From: Mucilaginibacter gracilis
GTDB lineage: Bacteria > Bacteroidota > Bacteroidia > Sphingobacteriales > Sphingobacteriaceae
Direction: 5' to 3'
Length of the DNA stretch: 64,000 bases
NCBI RefSeq assembly: GCF_003633615.1
Contig: NZ_RBKU01000001.1
Coordinates: 4,712,001-4,776,000 of the forward strand
Part shown: positions 52,104-61,884 of the stretch, piece by piece
Numbering within the stretch: the stretch's first letter is position 1
Layout: every line of letters starts with the position of its first letter
The notes under the pieces: generated by a model
Databases searched by the model: none
The model's input: the letters and a program-made list of their open reading frames with translations, nothing else
What the model was told of the DNA's origin: nothing
Translations under genes and position numbers: made by a program

Positions 52104-52862
52104 ATGAACACAGAGAATTTAAGCTACCTGCAAAAGCAACTGCTGAACCTGGGGTTTGGCGAGAAACTAAACGAACAACTGGAAAAAAACATCAAGTCAG
52201 GCAAAAAGGAGTTTATCTTAAATGCTGAACAAGAGTACAACAAGCAAAACGTGGATTATACGCTGCACTATAAAGCAGGCGACCAGAACGACATGTATTT
52301 TTTCAATAAATACGATGCCTCCTTACGGGATAAGGACATGCAGCAAACCTTTTATATCAATAAAGGGGGCGCCATTACCGCAAAAGAAGCCTATAATTTA
52401 ATGGAAGGCCGGGCGGTCCACAAACAACTTGAAAACCTCGAAGGAGAAAAATATAATGCCTGGATCATTATTGACAAGGAAAACAAAACGGATAACGGTA
52501 ATTATAAACTCAGGCCATTTACCGACGGCTGGAACTATAAGCCGGAACGTGCTATCGATAAACTGGATATTGTCGGAATCAATGATGAGGGGGCCAAAGA
52601 AAAACTGATCAAATCATTAGAGAAAGGCAACCGGCACCAGGTTACGGCAATGAAGGACGGTAAAGAAGTTAAATTGTATTTAGAAGCCAATCCCGCCGAA
52701 CACCGGGTCAACCTCACGAATTACAAAGGCGAAGCCCAGCAACTGGAACATTACAAAAAGCCGGAACTCAGAAATGAAAATAAGAAAGATCAAAAGCAAG
52801 CGCAGGTATCGGAGGATGCGCCGGAAAAAAAGCAGCGAAAAGGCCCTAAAATGAAACCATAA
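52104..52862 (+). CDS. DUF3945-like mobile-element protein
   Basis: This 252-aa charged protein has a core MQQTFYINKGGAITAKEAYN, VHKQLENLEGEKYNAWIIID, and repeated segments (KEKLIKSLEKGNRHQVTAMK, LYLEANPAEHRVNL) of the DUF3945 type found in Bacteroidetes ICEs. It has a Lys/Glu/Gln-rich tail ending KKQRKGPKMKP. It follows the traM remnant by 15 bases. It may bind nucleic acid through its basic tail; the function is not established. Confidence 0.7.
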   Translation: MNTENLSYLQKQLLNLGFGEKLNEQLEKNIKSGKKEFILNAEQEYNKQNVDYTLHYKAGDQNDMYFFNKYDASLRDKDMQQTFYINKGGAITAKEAYNLMEGRAVHKQLENLEGEKYNAWIIIDKENKTDNGNYKLRPFTDGWNYKPERAIDKLDIVGINDEGAKEKLIKSLEKGNRHQVTAMKDGKEVKLYLEANPAEHRVNLTNYKGEAQQLEHYKKPELRNENKKDQKQAQVSEDAPEKKQRKGPKMKP

Positions 52863-52924
52863 AGCGTAAATTGCCTTTATCTAATGACGGACTCTTTCCG
52901 TCAATTGTGATAAGGTTTAGGTTT

Positions 52925-52964
52925 AAAGTCTCCGGCAGCGAGTGTTGGGGACTTTTATTTTTTT
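52925..52964 (+). terminator. Terminator after the DUF3945-like gene
   Basis: AAAGTCTCC and GGGGACTTT form a 9-bp stem with one wobble around 13 bases, followed by TATTTTTTT. Confidence 0.75.
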
Positions 52965-52996
52965 AAATACCCGCAACACTTAATTTTGCAGCTGAC

Positions 52997-53800
52997 ATGA
53001 AAGACAATTTCGGGCAGATCAAAGCGGATGTGAAACGCCTCCATACCCAGGGCGTGAACTTACTCAATGCGATGCGGGATGAGCAGTTCCCCGCACAAAT
53101 GGAGCAACATTTTACCACGGTGTTAAAAAAGGATTACCAGGAATTTAAAAAAGGGCTTCCTGTTTTTAAGGCTGCATACCAGCCCTGGTATAGCGAAGCC
53201 ATGGCGGTGGTAAAGATATTGCTGCCCTTGCGATACAATGACTTCTTACGCTTATATGAAAAGCCTAAAAATAGGAAGGACATCACCAAAGACAATTATG
53301 TTATCGAAGATTATCTGAGCGACACGGTGGTAACCTCAGGTTTTGATAAAAAGGTAGTTGCAGGCCCTGAGGCCGCCATACCGGCGTTTGAGCAGCAGTT
53401 CCATATCCTCGCTGCCATCATGAACATACTTGATAGTTCGCTGCTTGACATCCGGCGCGAGGTGCAGGCAAGCCTGCTCGATGCAGAATTGGACAAAGCT
53501 GCCTTTCTGGTCAAAAATAAACAATTGCGGGCGGCGGGTGCCCTGGCGGGTATCGTACTGGAAAAACACCTGGAACAGGTTTGCGAGCGAAGGCAATTGA
53601 AGATCAGCCGGAAGACGATCACCGATCTGAATGAAACACTCAAAAAAAACGAAATCATCGATTTTCCGGATTATCGGCACATCGGATTGCTGGCCGAACT
53701 CTATCAACTTTGCGTCCAGAATAAAAAACGTGAGCCTGAACCCACAGAAGTCGCCGACCTGATCAATGGTACAGATAAGGTCCTGAAGACCGTATTTTGA
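52997..53800 (+). CDS. HEPN-like protein (DUF4145-type tail)
   Basis: This 267-aa protein is all-helical. The C-terminal about 100 residues read AAGALAGIVLEKHLEQVCER, RQLKISRKTITDLNETLKKN and LCVQNKKREPEPTEVADLIN. This follows the layout of HEPN/DUF4145 domains, but the usual RNxxxH-type motif is replaced by VQNKKRE, so RNase activity is doubtful. The N-terminal half is unassigned. It is a single gene between two terminators or gaps, on DNA of ICE origin. Confidence 0.55.
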   Translation: MKDNFGQIKADVKRLHTQGVNLLNAMRDEQFPAQMEQHFTTVLKKDYQEFKKGLPVFKAAYQPWYSEAMAVVKILLPLRYNDFLRLYEKPKNRKDITKDNYVIEDYLSDTVVTSGFDKKVVAGPEAAIPAFEQQFHILAAIMNILDSSLLDIRREVQASLLDAELDKAAFLVKNKQLRAAGALAGIVLEKHLEQVCERRQLKISRKTITDLNETLKKNEIIDFPDYRHIGLLAELYQLCVQNKKREPEPTEVADLINGTDKVLKTVF

Positions 53801-53895
53801 TTCTGCGGGATCTATGCAGACTGTAGTTCAGCACCGGTAAATAACTTGCGAGATTTAGACATCTATTTAAAAACACAGATGATCATCATGCTGCA

Positions 53896-56157
53896 CTAAA
53901 AAAAGCAACTCAAATGAAGCAGGGCTGCAAACTTCGTCCCCGGTGTAAAAGCGATCCCATCTACCGCAGACTGTCCTTTCAAACGGGTAACCGTTTCAAA
54001 CTGCGTTTCTTTCCATTTGACATTGAACAGGTTGTTGACTGTTAAGCCGACTTCATATTTACGCTTGGTGTAGTTCAATATCAGGTCATTGATCAAGTAC
54101 CCTTCTGCTTTTAAAGTGTAATCTTCGTTTGCCGCACGGTCGCCCAGCCAGCGGTAACGGAGACTACCGTTAAATCCATCTTTTAAAATATAGGTAATTC
54201 CGCCTGTACTGCTCCATACCGGTGCCAAAGGGATATAGTTTTCGCCTTTAGGGTCATCTAAAGACCGGCCATGCGCGTAGTTTACATCTGCATCAAAGTA
54301 AAGGGAGGTAACGGGCTGGTAACGTCCGGAGAAGTCAAAACCAATACGCTGTGTACGCCCGCTGAAATCAACCGTACCGCCGTCACCGGCATACACATAT
54401 TCTTTTTGCAAATAACTGTACCATAAAGCGGCATTGAATAATAAGTTTTTCGCAGGTTTAAAAACTGTTCCCAGGTCAGCGCCGTAAGCAGCGGGCAGGG
54501 TTTGCAAACCTTTTTCAGCAACCACTACGCGGGTATCGTTGGAATGGAAACCTTTTCCCAGGAATAAATAGAACTGCGTTTTATCCGTTGCCTGGTAATA
54601 AAAGTTCAATTTCGGGCTAATTATATTATTATTGGCTGAGTAGACACCGGCACCATTTAACGTGCTGTCGCTGGCTAATTTGTTATTGTATTTATAATAG
54701 AACTGGTCAAATCTTAAACCAGCATTCAAGCTGAATTTTGGACTGAATCGGAATGTTTCGTTAATAAAAGCACCTGCCCCCAATTCCGTAATATCGCCTA
54801 ACTTGAAAGGCTTGATCACTGTGAAATTATTGACCGTATTCGACAATTCTGAATTTGTCGTCATATCCAAACGGGCACTGATACCCGCTTCGGTATTGAC
54901 CTTTGTATTGCCGATATACCCTTCATGCTGGTAACTGCCATTGTAGCCATAAAGGTTACGGGCTTCCTGCTGCCTGATCTCATCACCATTGATAGCATCT
55001 ACCAGGAAAAAAGTAAAATTTGTATGCAGGTCAAATTTATAACGGGAATAATAAAGCTGATTTTTGATAATATCATGATTGGGTAATGTGGTCAGCAATT
55101 GTGCATTGAAGTTAGTACGGGATGTAATGCCGCCTTCGTTCGGATCAATGGCACCGTAAAATCCTACGGTTCCGTCATTCACAGCACTTTCAGGAATTTG
55201 TCCAGATGCTTTCCAGGTACTGTATAAGGTTGATGTCGAAAGCGTCAACCAGTTATTATTATTCAGTTTGCCATGATATTTGGTGAAAAAATTGAATCGT
55301 TTAAAGTGCTGCGGATTGTCAAAATAGCTATCGCTGTAACGATATTCAGTAGCCGCATACCAGGACTGGTTATTGGCTTTGGCCTTCTCACCTAAGAGGT
55401 TAACCATACCCATCAGGCGATAGGTATTGAATTGCCCTGCTTCAACCTTGACCATATTGGAACTGATCGCATTGGCCGTATTAAAATTCACAAAGCCGGT
55501 TACTGCCAGATCACCTTTCTCTGCATTGTACATGCCTTTTTGATAAGTGGTGCTCTCGATGGTTTCCGGAATGATAAAGTGGCTGTCCGCATAACCCTGG
55601 CCATGCGCCTGTGAAACCATGTTGATCGGCATCCCGTCTACGCTCATATTGATATCCGTTCCGTGGTCATTATCAAAGCCCCGCAAAAAGATTTGTTCGG
55701 CTTTACCGCCGCCCTGGTGCTGCCCGATAAACAATCCGGGTACAATGCGGAGTACTTCCTGAGAATTGGAAACGCCGCGCAGTTTGATGTCCGTTTCGCT
55801 GATGGCTTTGTAGGGGTTTCGGTTATCTGCGGTGATCACCACATCTGATAATTGCGTTTGCCGTTGCGCAAGGCTAATGGTTTGTCCATTTTTAAAATCG
55901 TCGAGCTGATAGGTTTTCTTTTGATAGCCCACTGCGGATACCGTCAGTACTTTTGTATTTCCCGCTATATTTTTGAAAAAAAATCGTCCCGTTTCGTCCG
56001 TGATGTCCGTCCTATTGTTAGGTTTTATTATAACCGTAACACCATTGATCGGCACTTGGGTTGCACTATCGATAATTTTGCCGGATAGGTTGCGCTGCTG
56101 TGCCGACAGACCGCTAATGATAAACTGTAAGCAGATAAAAAGTAAAAATTTCTTCAT
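53896..56157 (-). CDS. TonB-dependent receptor
   Basis: This 753-aa protein has a signal peptide (MKKFLLFICLQFIISGLSAQ), a CarboxypepD_reg-like domain (GKIIDSATQVPINGVTVIIK), a plug (ISETDIKLRGVSNSQEVLRI, IFLRGFDNDHGTDINMSVDG) and a 22-strand barrel ending in Phe. It is the last gene of the metal-uptake unit and lies 23 bases after the PepSY gene. The ligand is unknown; the context suggests a metal complex. Confidence 0.93.
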   Translation of the reverse strand: MKKFLLFICLQFIISGLSAQQRNLSGKIIDSATQVPINGVTVIIKPNNRTDITDETGRFFFKNIAGNTKVLTVSAVGYQKKTYQLDDFKNGQTISLAQRQTQLSDVVITADNRNPYKAISETDIKLRGVSNSQEVLRIVPGLFIGQHQGGGKAEQIFLRGFDNDHGTDINMSVDGMPINMVSQAHGQGYADSHFIIPETIESTTYQKGMYNAEKGDLAVTGFVNFNTANAISSNMVKVEAGQFNTYRLMGMVNLLGEKAKANNQSWYAATEYRYSDSYFDNPQHFKRFNFFTKYHGKLNNNNWLTLSTSTLYSTWKASGQIPESAVNDGTVGFYGAIDPNEGGITSRTNFNAQLLTTLPNHDIIKNQLYYSRYKFDLHTNFTFFLVDAINGDEIRQQEARNLYGYNGSYQHEGYIGNTKVNTEAGISARLDMTTNSELSNTVNNFTVIKPFKLGDITELGAGAFINETFRFSPKFSLNAGLRFDQFYYKYNNKLASDSTLNGAGVYSANNNIISPKLNFYYQATDKTQFYLFLGKGFHSNDTRVVVAEKGLQTLPAAYGADLGTVFKPAKNLLFNAALWYSYLQKEYVYAGDGGTVDFSGRTQRIGFDFSGRYQPVTSLYFDADVNYAHGRSLDDPKGENYIPLAPVWSSTGGITYILKDGFNGSLRYRWLGDRAANEDYTLKAEGYLINDLILNYTKRKYEVGLTVNNLFNVKWKETQFETVTRLKGQSAVDGIAFTPGTKFAALLHLSCFF

Positions 56158-56180
56158 ATTTTAAGCCGTCACGAAAATGC

Positions 56181-57272
56181 TCAATATTTCCGTCTGAACC
56201 ATAAGATAGCGCCTGAGACCGATAAAATTCCGGGCAATAAACCTAAAACCACATAGCACCAACGGATAACGTCGCCGCCATAAGAGCCGATATGCAGATT
56301 GTAAACTTCTGTTTCAAACCGCTGATCAAAACTCTGCTTATCGATGTCGGAAAGCTTTTTAAACTTACCAGTCTGCGCATCGAACGACAATCCACTTGCC
56401 TTGCCCTGCAGCAGGAAGAAGCAGGTTGTCGGCATTAATCCCCTTACTAATACATCCGCACCTTTAGTAGTTGGAATATTCACCGCAATCGGTTTAAATC
56501 CGGGCACGATCTTTTTGGCGCTCATGATCATCGAATCGACATTGGCCGGCACGGCATAGGCAGCCTGATATTTGGGTAACTCCCATTGCTCCGGTGTGAA
56601 ATACTCCTTCAGCATCCAGAACCCGGTAAAAAACAAGACAGCGGTAAAACCTAAAGACCATACCCCCAAAATACGGTGCAATGATGAAACAGCCGTACGC
56701 CTGTTCTTGAAATTCAACCCGGCTTTAAATCGCAGGGCCTGCCAGAAATGTTTACGATAAACAATGACCCCTGTTAAAAGGGAGAGCAACATGACGATGC
56801 CCATTATCGCAGTCAATAGCATACCGGGTATGCCTAACTGCAAACTGTAATGCAGCGTATATAACCACCTGAAGAAGGAAGGCGCTACATCACCATAACT
56901 ACCTTCCCTGATGATCTGTCCCGTATAAGGGTTTACAAATACATAGTACAGATAATTGTCGGTCAGCTTTTGCTGCCGCTTATACAACATGAATTCGTAG
57001 CAATCCTGTTGATCTACAGGAAAATCATGTAATACCAGTTTTCTTAAGTTGGGATGTGTACGCAATACCGTCCTGTAAAGCTGGTCAGCAGGGATTGGAT
57101 GTGCTGTCGGCTTAAGCTGATGCAGTTCCGGGTTAAAGTAGCGGTCCAGCTGATGCCTGAACATCAGCATGGAACCGGTGATACCATAAAGCAAAAAGAA
57201 TAAACCCGCAAAGAGGCCCATCCAGCCATGCAGCTTAAATGCAATCTTAGTTAACTTCTTTTTCCAGGCCAT
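56181..57272 (-). CDS. PepSY-domain membrane protein
   Basis: This 363-aa protein has an N-terminal helix (WMGLFAGLFFLLYGITGSML), PepSY regions in the periplasmic loops (YVFVNPYTGQIIREGSYG) and further helices (LLTAIMGIVMLLSLLTGVIV, VWSLGFTAVLFFTGFWML, VLGLLPGILSVSGAILWF). His residues (LHGWMG, LHYSL, LHR, LHIG) resemble the haem-ligand pattern of iron-reductase-like PepSY proteins beside siderophore receptors. It probably reduces or releases metal from imported chelates. Confidence 0.9.
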   Translation of the reverse strand: MAWKKKLTKIAFKLHGWMGLFAGLFFLLYGITGSMLMFRHQLDRYFNPELHQLKPTAHPIPADQLYRTVLRTHPNLRKLVLHDFPVDQQDCYEFMLYKRQQKLTDNYLYYVFVNPYTGQIIREGSYGDVAPSFFRWLYTLHYSLQLGIPGMLLTAIMGIVMLLSLLTGVIVYRKHFWQALRFKAGLNFKNRRTAVSSLHRILGVWSLGFTAVLFFTGFWMLKEYFTPEQWELPKYQAAYAVPANVDSMIMSAKKIVPGFKPIAVNIPTTKGADVLVRGLMPTTCFFLLQGKASGLSFDAQTGKFKKLSDIDKQSFDQRFETEVYNLHIGSYGGDVIRWCYVVLGLLPGILSVSGAILWFRRKY

Positions 57273-57281
57273 GCTGATCTG

Positions 57282-59465
57282 TTAAAAGTTAAAGCCTAGA
57301 TTCAGCCTCAGCTCACGCGGAGGATACGGAACATAGGCATAGGTGCCGACTGTGCCGGATGAGGGTGTGATCCAGGCACTGCCATAATTGTAGCGGTTCA
57401 GTATATTATTCACGATTGCATTAACCGAATAGCGACCGTTCGTCCACCCAAGACCTCCATCCACCCTGAAAACCGGTGCAAGTTGCAATTTCTGCAATTC
57501 ATACCTTCCGGCTCGGCCTACCTGTAACTGATAACCGCTGGAAACAGAAAAACCTTTTAACGCTGCACCCGGTAGTTGATAGTTAAGCCAGGTATTTTGG
57601 ATATGCTTCACCCGGAACGGGGTTGCCAGCCCTATGCGCAGCGGGTTGGCATCTTTGGAAATATAGCTGTCTGTGTAGGCGTAGTTAACCACCGCGTTGA
57701 GGCCTTTTACGATCTCGCCTTTCAAGTCGAACTCAATCCCTTTAGACAGTGTTTGGCCCAGCTGCGATTGAATATTGGTAGACGGATCTGTTACTTTAAC
57801 ATTATCACGTACGATGCGATAAACCGAAACCGTAGTATTCCATTTACCGCCTGCCCAGTCTTTCTTTAAGCCAGCTTCCAGGTTTTTTCCCAGCAAAGGT
57901 TTAAAAGCCTCTCCTGTGGTGGTGCTTACGCCGCTTTGCGGTGTAAAGGTTTGGTCAAACAAACCATATACCGAAAAATCAGGCATCAGGGAATAGCTTA
58001 GGCCAACTTTAGGTGTGAACGCGGTGTTATCGGTGCTGCCCAAACCTGTTGTTACCGGGTTCTTCTGCACCCCTGTATTGGAAAAAGTCAACCTTGCCGC
58101 AAACGTCAGGCGTAATTTATTATCCAATAGACCGATCTCGTCCTGTGCGTAGGCTGCCTGGTAACTGATGGATTGTTGATCTGTGGCAATGTCTGACAAC
58201 TTACCGGAACGGACATTGGCATCAAAACTGATCCCGTACACCGGGTTTTTAGCATCCAATGGATACAGGGTTTGGTTAGCTGTTGGGTCATTAGATCCTG
58301 AATAGGAAAGAAAATGCTTACGGTTCACATCAATGCCGCCCAGGAAATGATGACTGATTGCTCCGGTGTTAAACTCGCCACTGATGTAAGGTTGGATGGC
58401 TAACACGTCGGTATTTAGCCGCTCGTAACTCGCCCTGCGCATAATGAGGTTAGGCTGCTGCGCGTTGTACCTCGAAACGAAGAAATAAGTGCCCTCCAAA
58501 TGGTCTTTGGCGTAGGCAGCCTTTACCGTAAACCGCCAATGGCTGTTAAACTCATTATAATAATTTAGGAAACCATTATTTTCTGTTGACTGATAAGGCT
58601 TCTTGTTAGGGTCATTAATGGTAAAATCGCGGGGAAGCGAAGCAAATCCATCAGGCGCAAACACCGTGGCAAAGTACTGCTGGAAACGCTGGGTCTGGAA
58701 GATGTACTCTGCCGAAATGGATGAGTGCTTATTGATATTGTATTTCAATACCGGGTCCACGGCTACCTTATCATTAAAGTTATATTTCTGGAATGATTTA
58801 TCTTTTTGCCCAACCGCATTCAACCGGTATTGCCATTTACCGGACTCGTCTAAGTTACCGTCCAGATCGGCGCTGAGCCGGTATAGATTGAAGCTACCGG
58901 CAGTAAGATTGATCTGGTTGGAGTGCGTGCCCATCGGTTGTTTGGTGAGTACGTTAAATGAACCGGCGGGATCAAACAAGCCGTTGATAAAACTGGACGG
59001 CCCTTTAATAAACTCCACCCGACCGATAATGGCGGCATCCTCCGCGCTCGGCCCGGCATAGATCATAGAAATATCCATCCCATTGCGTAAAGGCGTGATC
59101 TGAGCGCCGCGCATGTAAATATAAGGCGTATACAGGTCAGCATTATTGTTGCGCACGGCACCACTCACATTACGGGTGATACTCTCATTGATGGTAATTG
59201 CTTGCTGGTCGGCAATGACACTTTGATCAATTTCCTGGATGTTTTGAGAAAGCTTTAAAAGAGGCGTATTTACCTTCAAGGAATTGGAAGCCCTGTCTGT
59301 TTTATATTTTTTATAATACTTAGAGGTTACTGTTACTTCTTTCAGGTTATGTGTGGTCGTATCTTTTTTAGCAGATGCCGTATCTTGATTAGCAGGTTTT
59401 CTTTGCTGACCATACAAGCTGCCGGATAGTAACACTGCACCTGTTATCATTAAAAATTTATTCAT
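57282..59465 (-). CDS. TonB-dependent siderophore-type receptor
   Basis: This 727-aa protein has a signal peptide (MNKFLMITGAVLLSGSLYGQ), a plug with ITINESITRNVSGAVRNNNA, IYMRGAQITPLRNGMDISMI and VEFIKGPSSFINGLFDPAGS (the FhuA/ferrichrome-receptor pattern), and a barrel ending RELRLNLGFNF. It lies 9 bases from the PepSY gene and 41 from the DUF3347 gene. A siderophore or chalkophore is the likely ligand. Confidence 0.93.
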   Translation of the reverse strand: MNKFLMITGAVLLSGSLYGQQRKPANQDTASAKKDTTTHNLKEVTVTSKYYKKYKTDRASNSLKVNTPLLKLSQNIQEIDQSVIADQQAITINESITRNVSGAVRNNNADLYTPYIYMRGAQITPLRNGMDISMIYAGPSAEDAAIIGRVEFIKGPSSFINGLFDPAGSFNVLTKQPMGTHSNQINLTAGSFNLYRLSADLDGNLDESGKWQYRLNAVGQKDKSFQKYNFNDKVAVDPVLKYNINKHSSISAEYIFQTQRFQQYFATVFAPDGFASLPRDFTINDPNKKPYQSTENNGFLNYYNEFNSHWRFTVKAAYAKDHLEGTYFFVSRYNAQQPNLIMRRASYERLNTDVLAIQPYISGEFNTGAISHHFLGGIDVNRKHFLSYSGSNDPTANQTLYPLDAKNPVYGISFDANVRSGKLSDIATDQQSISYQAAYAQDEIGLLDNKLRLTFAARLTFSNTGVQKNPVTTGLGSTDNTAFTPKVGLSYSLMPDFSVYGLFDQTFTPQSGVSTTTGEAFKPLLGKNLEAGLKKDWAGGKWNTTVSVYRIVRDNVKVTDPSTNIQSQLGQTLSKGIEFDLKGEIVKGLNAVVNYAYTDSYISKDANPLRIGLATPFRVKHIQNTWLNYQLPGAALKGFSVSSGYQLQVGRAGRYELQKLQLAPVFRVDGGLGWTNGRYSVNAIVNNILNRYNYGSAWITPSSGTVGTYAYVPYPPRELRLNLGFNF

Positions 59466-59506
59466 TTAAAGGATCGTATATTTTGGATGGATTGGGGATG
59501 GACGGG

Positions 59507-60004
59507 TTATTTTTTTGCTGCTGGTAAGGTTTCAGTTACCTTGCTGCAATTGCTCATTCCCATGTAAGGGTCTTTGCCTTTATCGGTTTCGCTCAGGTAG
59601 TAGGCTTTGGTCATGGTGCAATACTGGCGGTAAAGTACTGTGTTGTTTACTTTCAGTTTTTTTACAAGGGTATACAGGTTGTTGGAAAGGCTGGCAAAGT
59701 GTTCACGCTGATGCGCGATCTTGTTGACTTCGCTGATATGCCTGCTGTCAAATTCCAGTTTAGGCAATAAGGCCGCTTCATCAGTGCTCAAACCGATTTT
59801 AGGCACTTCCCCGACAGATGCCAGTAAAGTTTTCGCTTTAGCTTCAGCAACTGTGCCGTCACCGCTGACGAGGGCGTCTTTCAGGGCCAGGTAATTGGTG
59901 ATCACCGTATTCAGCGGTTTAGCCTGCGGGCTTTGCGCTTTAACAGTTAGGATGGACAGTAGGGTCATTGCCAAAAAAAGTGCTGTTGTTTTTAACGTTT
60001 TCAT
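59507..60004 (-). CDS. DUF3347-domain periplasmic protein
   Basis: This 165-aa protein has a signal peptide (MKTLKTTALFLAMTLLSILT) and a DUF3347 region: VITNYLALKDALVSGDGTVA, ISEVNKIAHQREHFASLSNN, and the C-terminal YCTMTKAYYLSETDKGKDPY with MSNCSKVTETL. The Met/Cys/His residues near the end are likely metal ligands, and the family associates with copper and heavy-metal efflux or uptake genes. Confidence 0.85.
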   Translation of the reverse strand: MKTLKTTALFLAMTLLSILTVKAQSPQAKPLNTVITNYLALKDALVSGDGTVAEAKAKTLLASVGEVPKIGLSTDEAALLPKLEFDSRHISEVNKIAHQREHFASLSNNLYTLVKKLKVNNTVLYRQYCTMTKAYYLSETDKGKDPYMGMSNCSKVTETLPAAKK

Positions 60005-60042
60005 GTCTGTAGTTTTAAATGGTTAATTTTTTCAAATGATTG

Positions 60043-61101
60043 TTATTCCGGTGCCTGGAAACGTTTGTCGTTCACAAAGTCCCGGTCGGTTAAAGTTTTG
60101 AGGAATGTGATCAACTGATTTTGTTCGATTGCTGTCAGCCTGATCCCGTAAACGTTATTTTGATGTAAAGCCGGATCAAGGTTAGCGCCCGGTTTCACGC
60201 CTGCGTTGTAATGCGCTAATACTTGTTCGAGGGTTTCAAACCTGCCATCGTGCATATAAGGGCTGGTCAGCTCGATGTTTCGCAGCGAGGGCACACGGAA
60301 CTTGCCACGGTCAGCTTCCAGATGCGTAATGCTGTCCCTTCCAATGTCTTCGGATTGAATATCAAGGCCGTTGCTGCGGTAAGAAAGGTCGGTGAATAGC
60401 GGTTCCTGGTGGCAGGTATTGCATTTCTGTTTAAATAACGCATAACCTGCCGTTTCCTCCGGGGAGAATGCTCCGCCGTTTTCATGCCGGATGTATTTAT
60501 CGTATTTGGAACCCGCAGATACCAGCATGCTGGTGAACTGCGCCATTGCCCGGAAAACACGCTGTGAATTGATCTCCGTTGTCCCGAAGGCCGCTTTAAA
60601 TAAAGGAGCATAGGCTTTGGTTTCCTGTAACCTGCTCACGATGGTATTCAGGTCAGTCGCCATTTCGCAGGGATTGGTCATGGCATTCATCGGCGAAACT
60701 TCGATATGATGCACACCGCCATCCCACATAAACTCTTTTTGCCAGGCAAGGTTAAATAAGGGCGGAGCATTTCTCGTGCCCAGGCATTCATCTACGCCGT
60801 GGCTAACCGCATGGTCAAGGTTGGCAAAAGCAGCGAAGGACTGGTGACAGTTAGCGCAGGAAATGGACTTATCTTTGGATATGATCGGATCGTAGAATAA
60901 AATCCTGCCCAACTTGAAGCCATTGCTGGTTACCGGATTGTCTTTGAAATCGTATACAGGCTTAGGAAAATTGGCAGGGACGGCGAAGCGAACGCTATCC
61001 GCTGCTATACCATAATTAATTCCCTTAAACCCATAATTGAACGCCGTGCAAATAGTAATAAAACCGAGCAATACTAAAAAGACAATTCCCTTAACCTTCA
61101 T
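60043..61101 (-). CDS. Di-haem cytochrome c peroxidase, MauG/MbnH type
   Basis: This 352-aa protein has an N-terminal membrane/signal helix and two haem-binding motifs, CANCH (82-86) and CNTCH (226-230). The conserved GRILFYDPIISKDKSISC and FRVPSLRNIELTSPYMHDGR regions follow the family. In copper-responsive loci MbnH oxidises a Trp of its partner MbnP. The MbnP-like gene ends one base upstream of this start, which strongly supports the MbnH assignment over a general peroxidase. Confidence 0.92.
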   Translation of the reverse strand: MKVKGIVFLVLLGFITICTAFNYGFKGINYGIAADSVRFAVPANFPKPVYDFKDNPVTSNGFKLGRILFYDPIISKDKSISCANCHQSFAAFANLDHAVSHGVDECLGTRNAPPLFNLAWQKEFMWDGGVHHIEVSPMNAMTNPCEMATDLNTIVSRLQETKAYAPLFKAAFGTTEINSQRVFRAMAQFTSMLVSAGSKYDKYIRHENGGAFSPEETAGYALFKQKCNTCHQEPLFTDLSYRSNGLDIQSEDIGRDSITHLEADRGKFRVPSLRNIELTSPYMHDGRFETLEQVLAHYNAGVKPGANLDPALHQNNVYGIRLTAIEQNQLITFLKTLTDRDFVNDKRFQAPE

Positions 61102-61102
61102 A

Positions 61103-61873
61103 TCAGTTCTTTACTTTGGTGATCTTAAAAAGTCCGTCCGCATAGTTGTCAGCAACAATAACAGAATTAGGGCCGCCCATGGTGAAATTTAGTTTGGCAA
61201 AATCAACAGTAGTTTTACCCTGGAACAAAGCACTTGCGTTTGCGACCAGTTCCAGTTCCGGCAGTTTGCCCTCACTGATCTTTAAGGTCTTCGGAAACTT
61301 TTGCGTAAAGGTGCGGATCGTATTATTCGGGGCTTTGGCACCGCCGATATGAAAGATTAAACGGTTTTTCTTGGCGGTTGACTTCGGTGATTCCCCTTCC
61401 AGCTTGACAAAGATATAACCGCTGTTCCAGCTCCAGAACATGCCTTTGGCGGGGTCCAGCACACCGGTTTGCGCACCCGCGAAGTTCCTTGCACTATCTA
61501 CGCCGATGGTGAAAGTTATGCCGGTATATTTTCCTTCGGGTATATTGGTGATCTGCTGATTGAGCGTGGTGGAATCCGCAGCGTTGATCAGGAAATAAGA
61601 ATCAGGTATAGCCACCTTGTCACCGTTTTTTGCGATCAGGCTGACGTTGCTGATATAATACTTGAAGGTAGTGATCTTGAAATCGTCGCCGTTGGCATTC
61701 TTATAAAACGAAGTGGAATCGTTCAGCTTCAGGTCTTTGCCGTCAACAACATTTTTAAAATGAACAGCTAAGTTTCCTTTTTTGGCATCCTTAGTTTTTC
61801 CTTTCGGAGGATTAGCGAACGCGGTTGCTGTTATCGCAATCAAGCAGGCTAAAAAAAGTAGGTTCTTTTTCAT
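61103..61873 (-). CDS. MbnP-family copper-binding protein
   Basis: The product is about 256 aa from the ATG at 61873, which gives a signal peptide MKKNLLFLACLIAITATAFA; a longer in-frame start overlaps the upstream gene. The mature domain shows the MbnP pattern: LAVHFKNVVDGKDLKLNDST, FKITTFKYYISNVSLIAKNG, PEGKYTGITFTIGVDSARN, and MFWSWNSGYIFVKLEG, whose Trp residues are candidates for oxidation to kynurenine. It pairs with MbnH at 60043-61101. Confidence 0.9.
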   Translation of the reverse strand: MKKNLLFLACLIAITATAFANPPKGKTKDAKKGNLAVHFKNVVDGKDLKLNDSTSFYKNANGDDFKITTFKYYISNVSLIAKNGDKVAIPDSYFLINAADSTTLNQQITNIPEGKYTGITFTIGVDSARNFAGAQTGVLDPAKGMFWSWNSGYIFVKLEGESPKSTAKKNRLIFHIGGAKAPNNTIRTFTQKFPKTLKISEGKLPELELVANASALFQGKTTVDFAKLNFTMGGPNSVIVADNYADGLFKITKVKN

Positions 61874-61884
61874 AATGAATGGAT

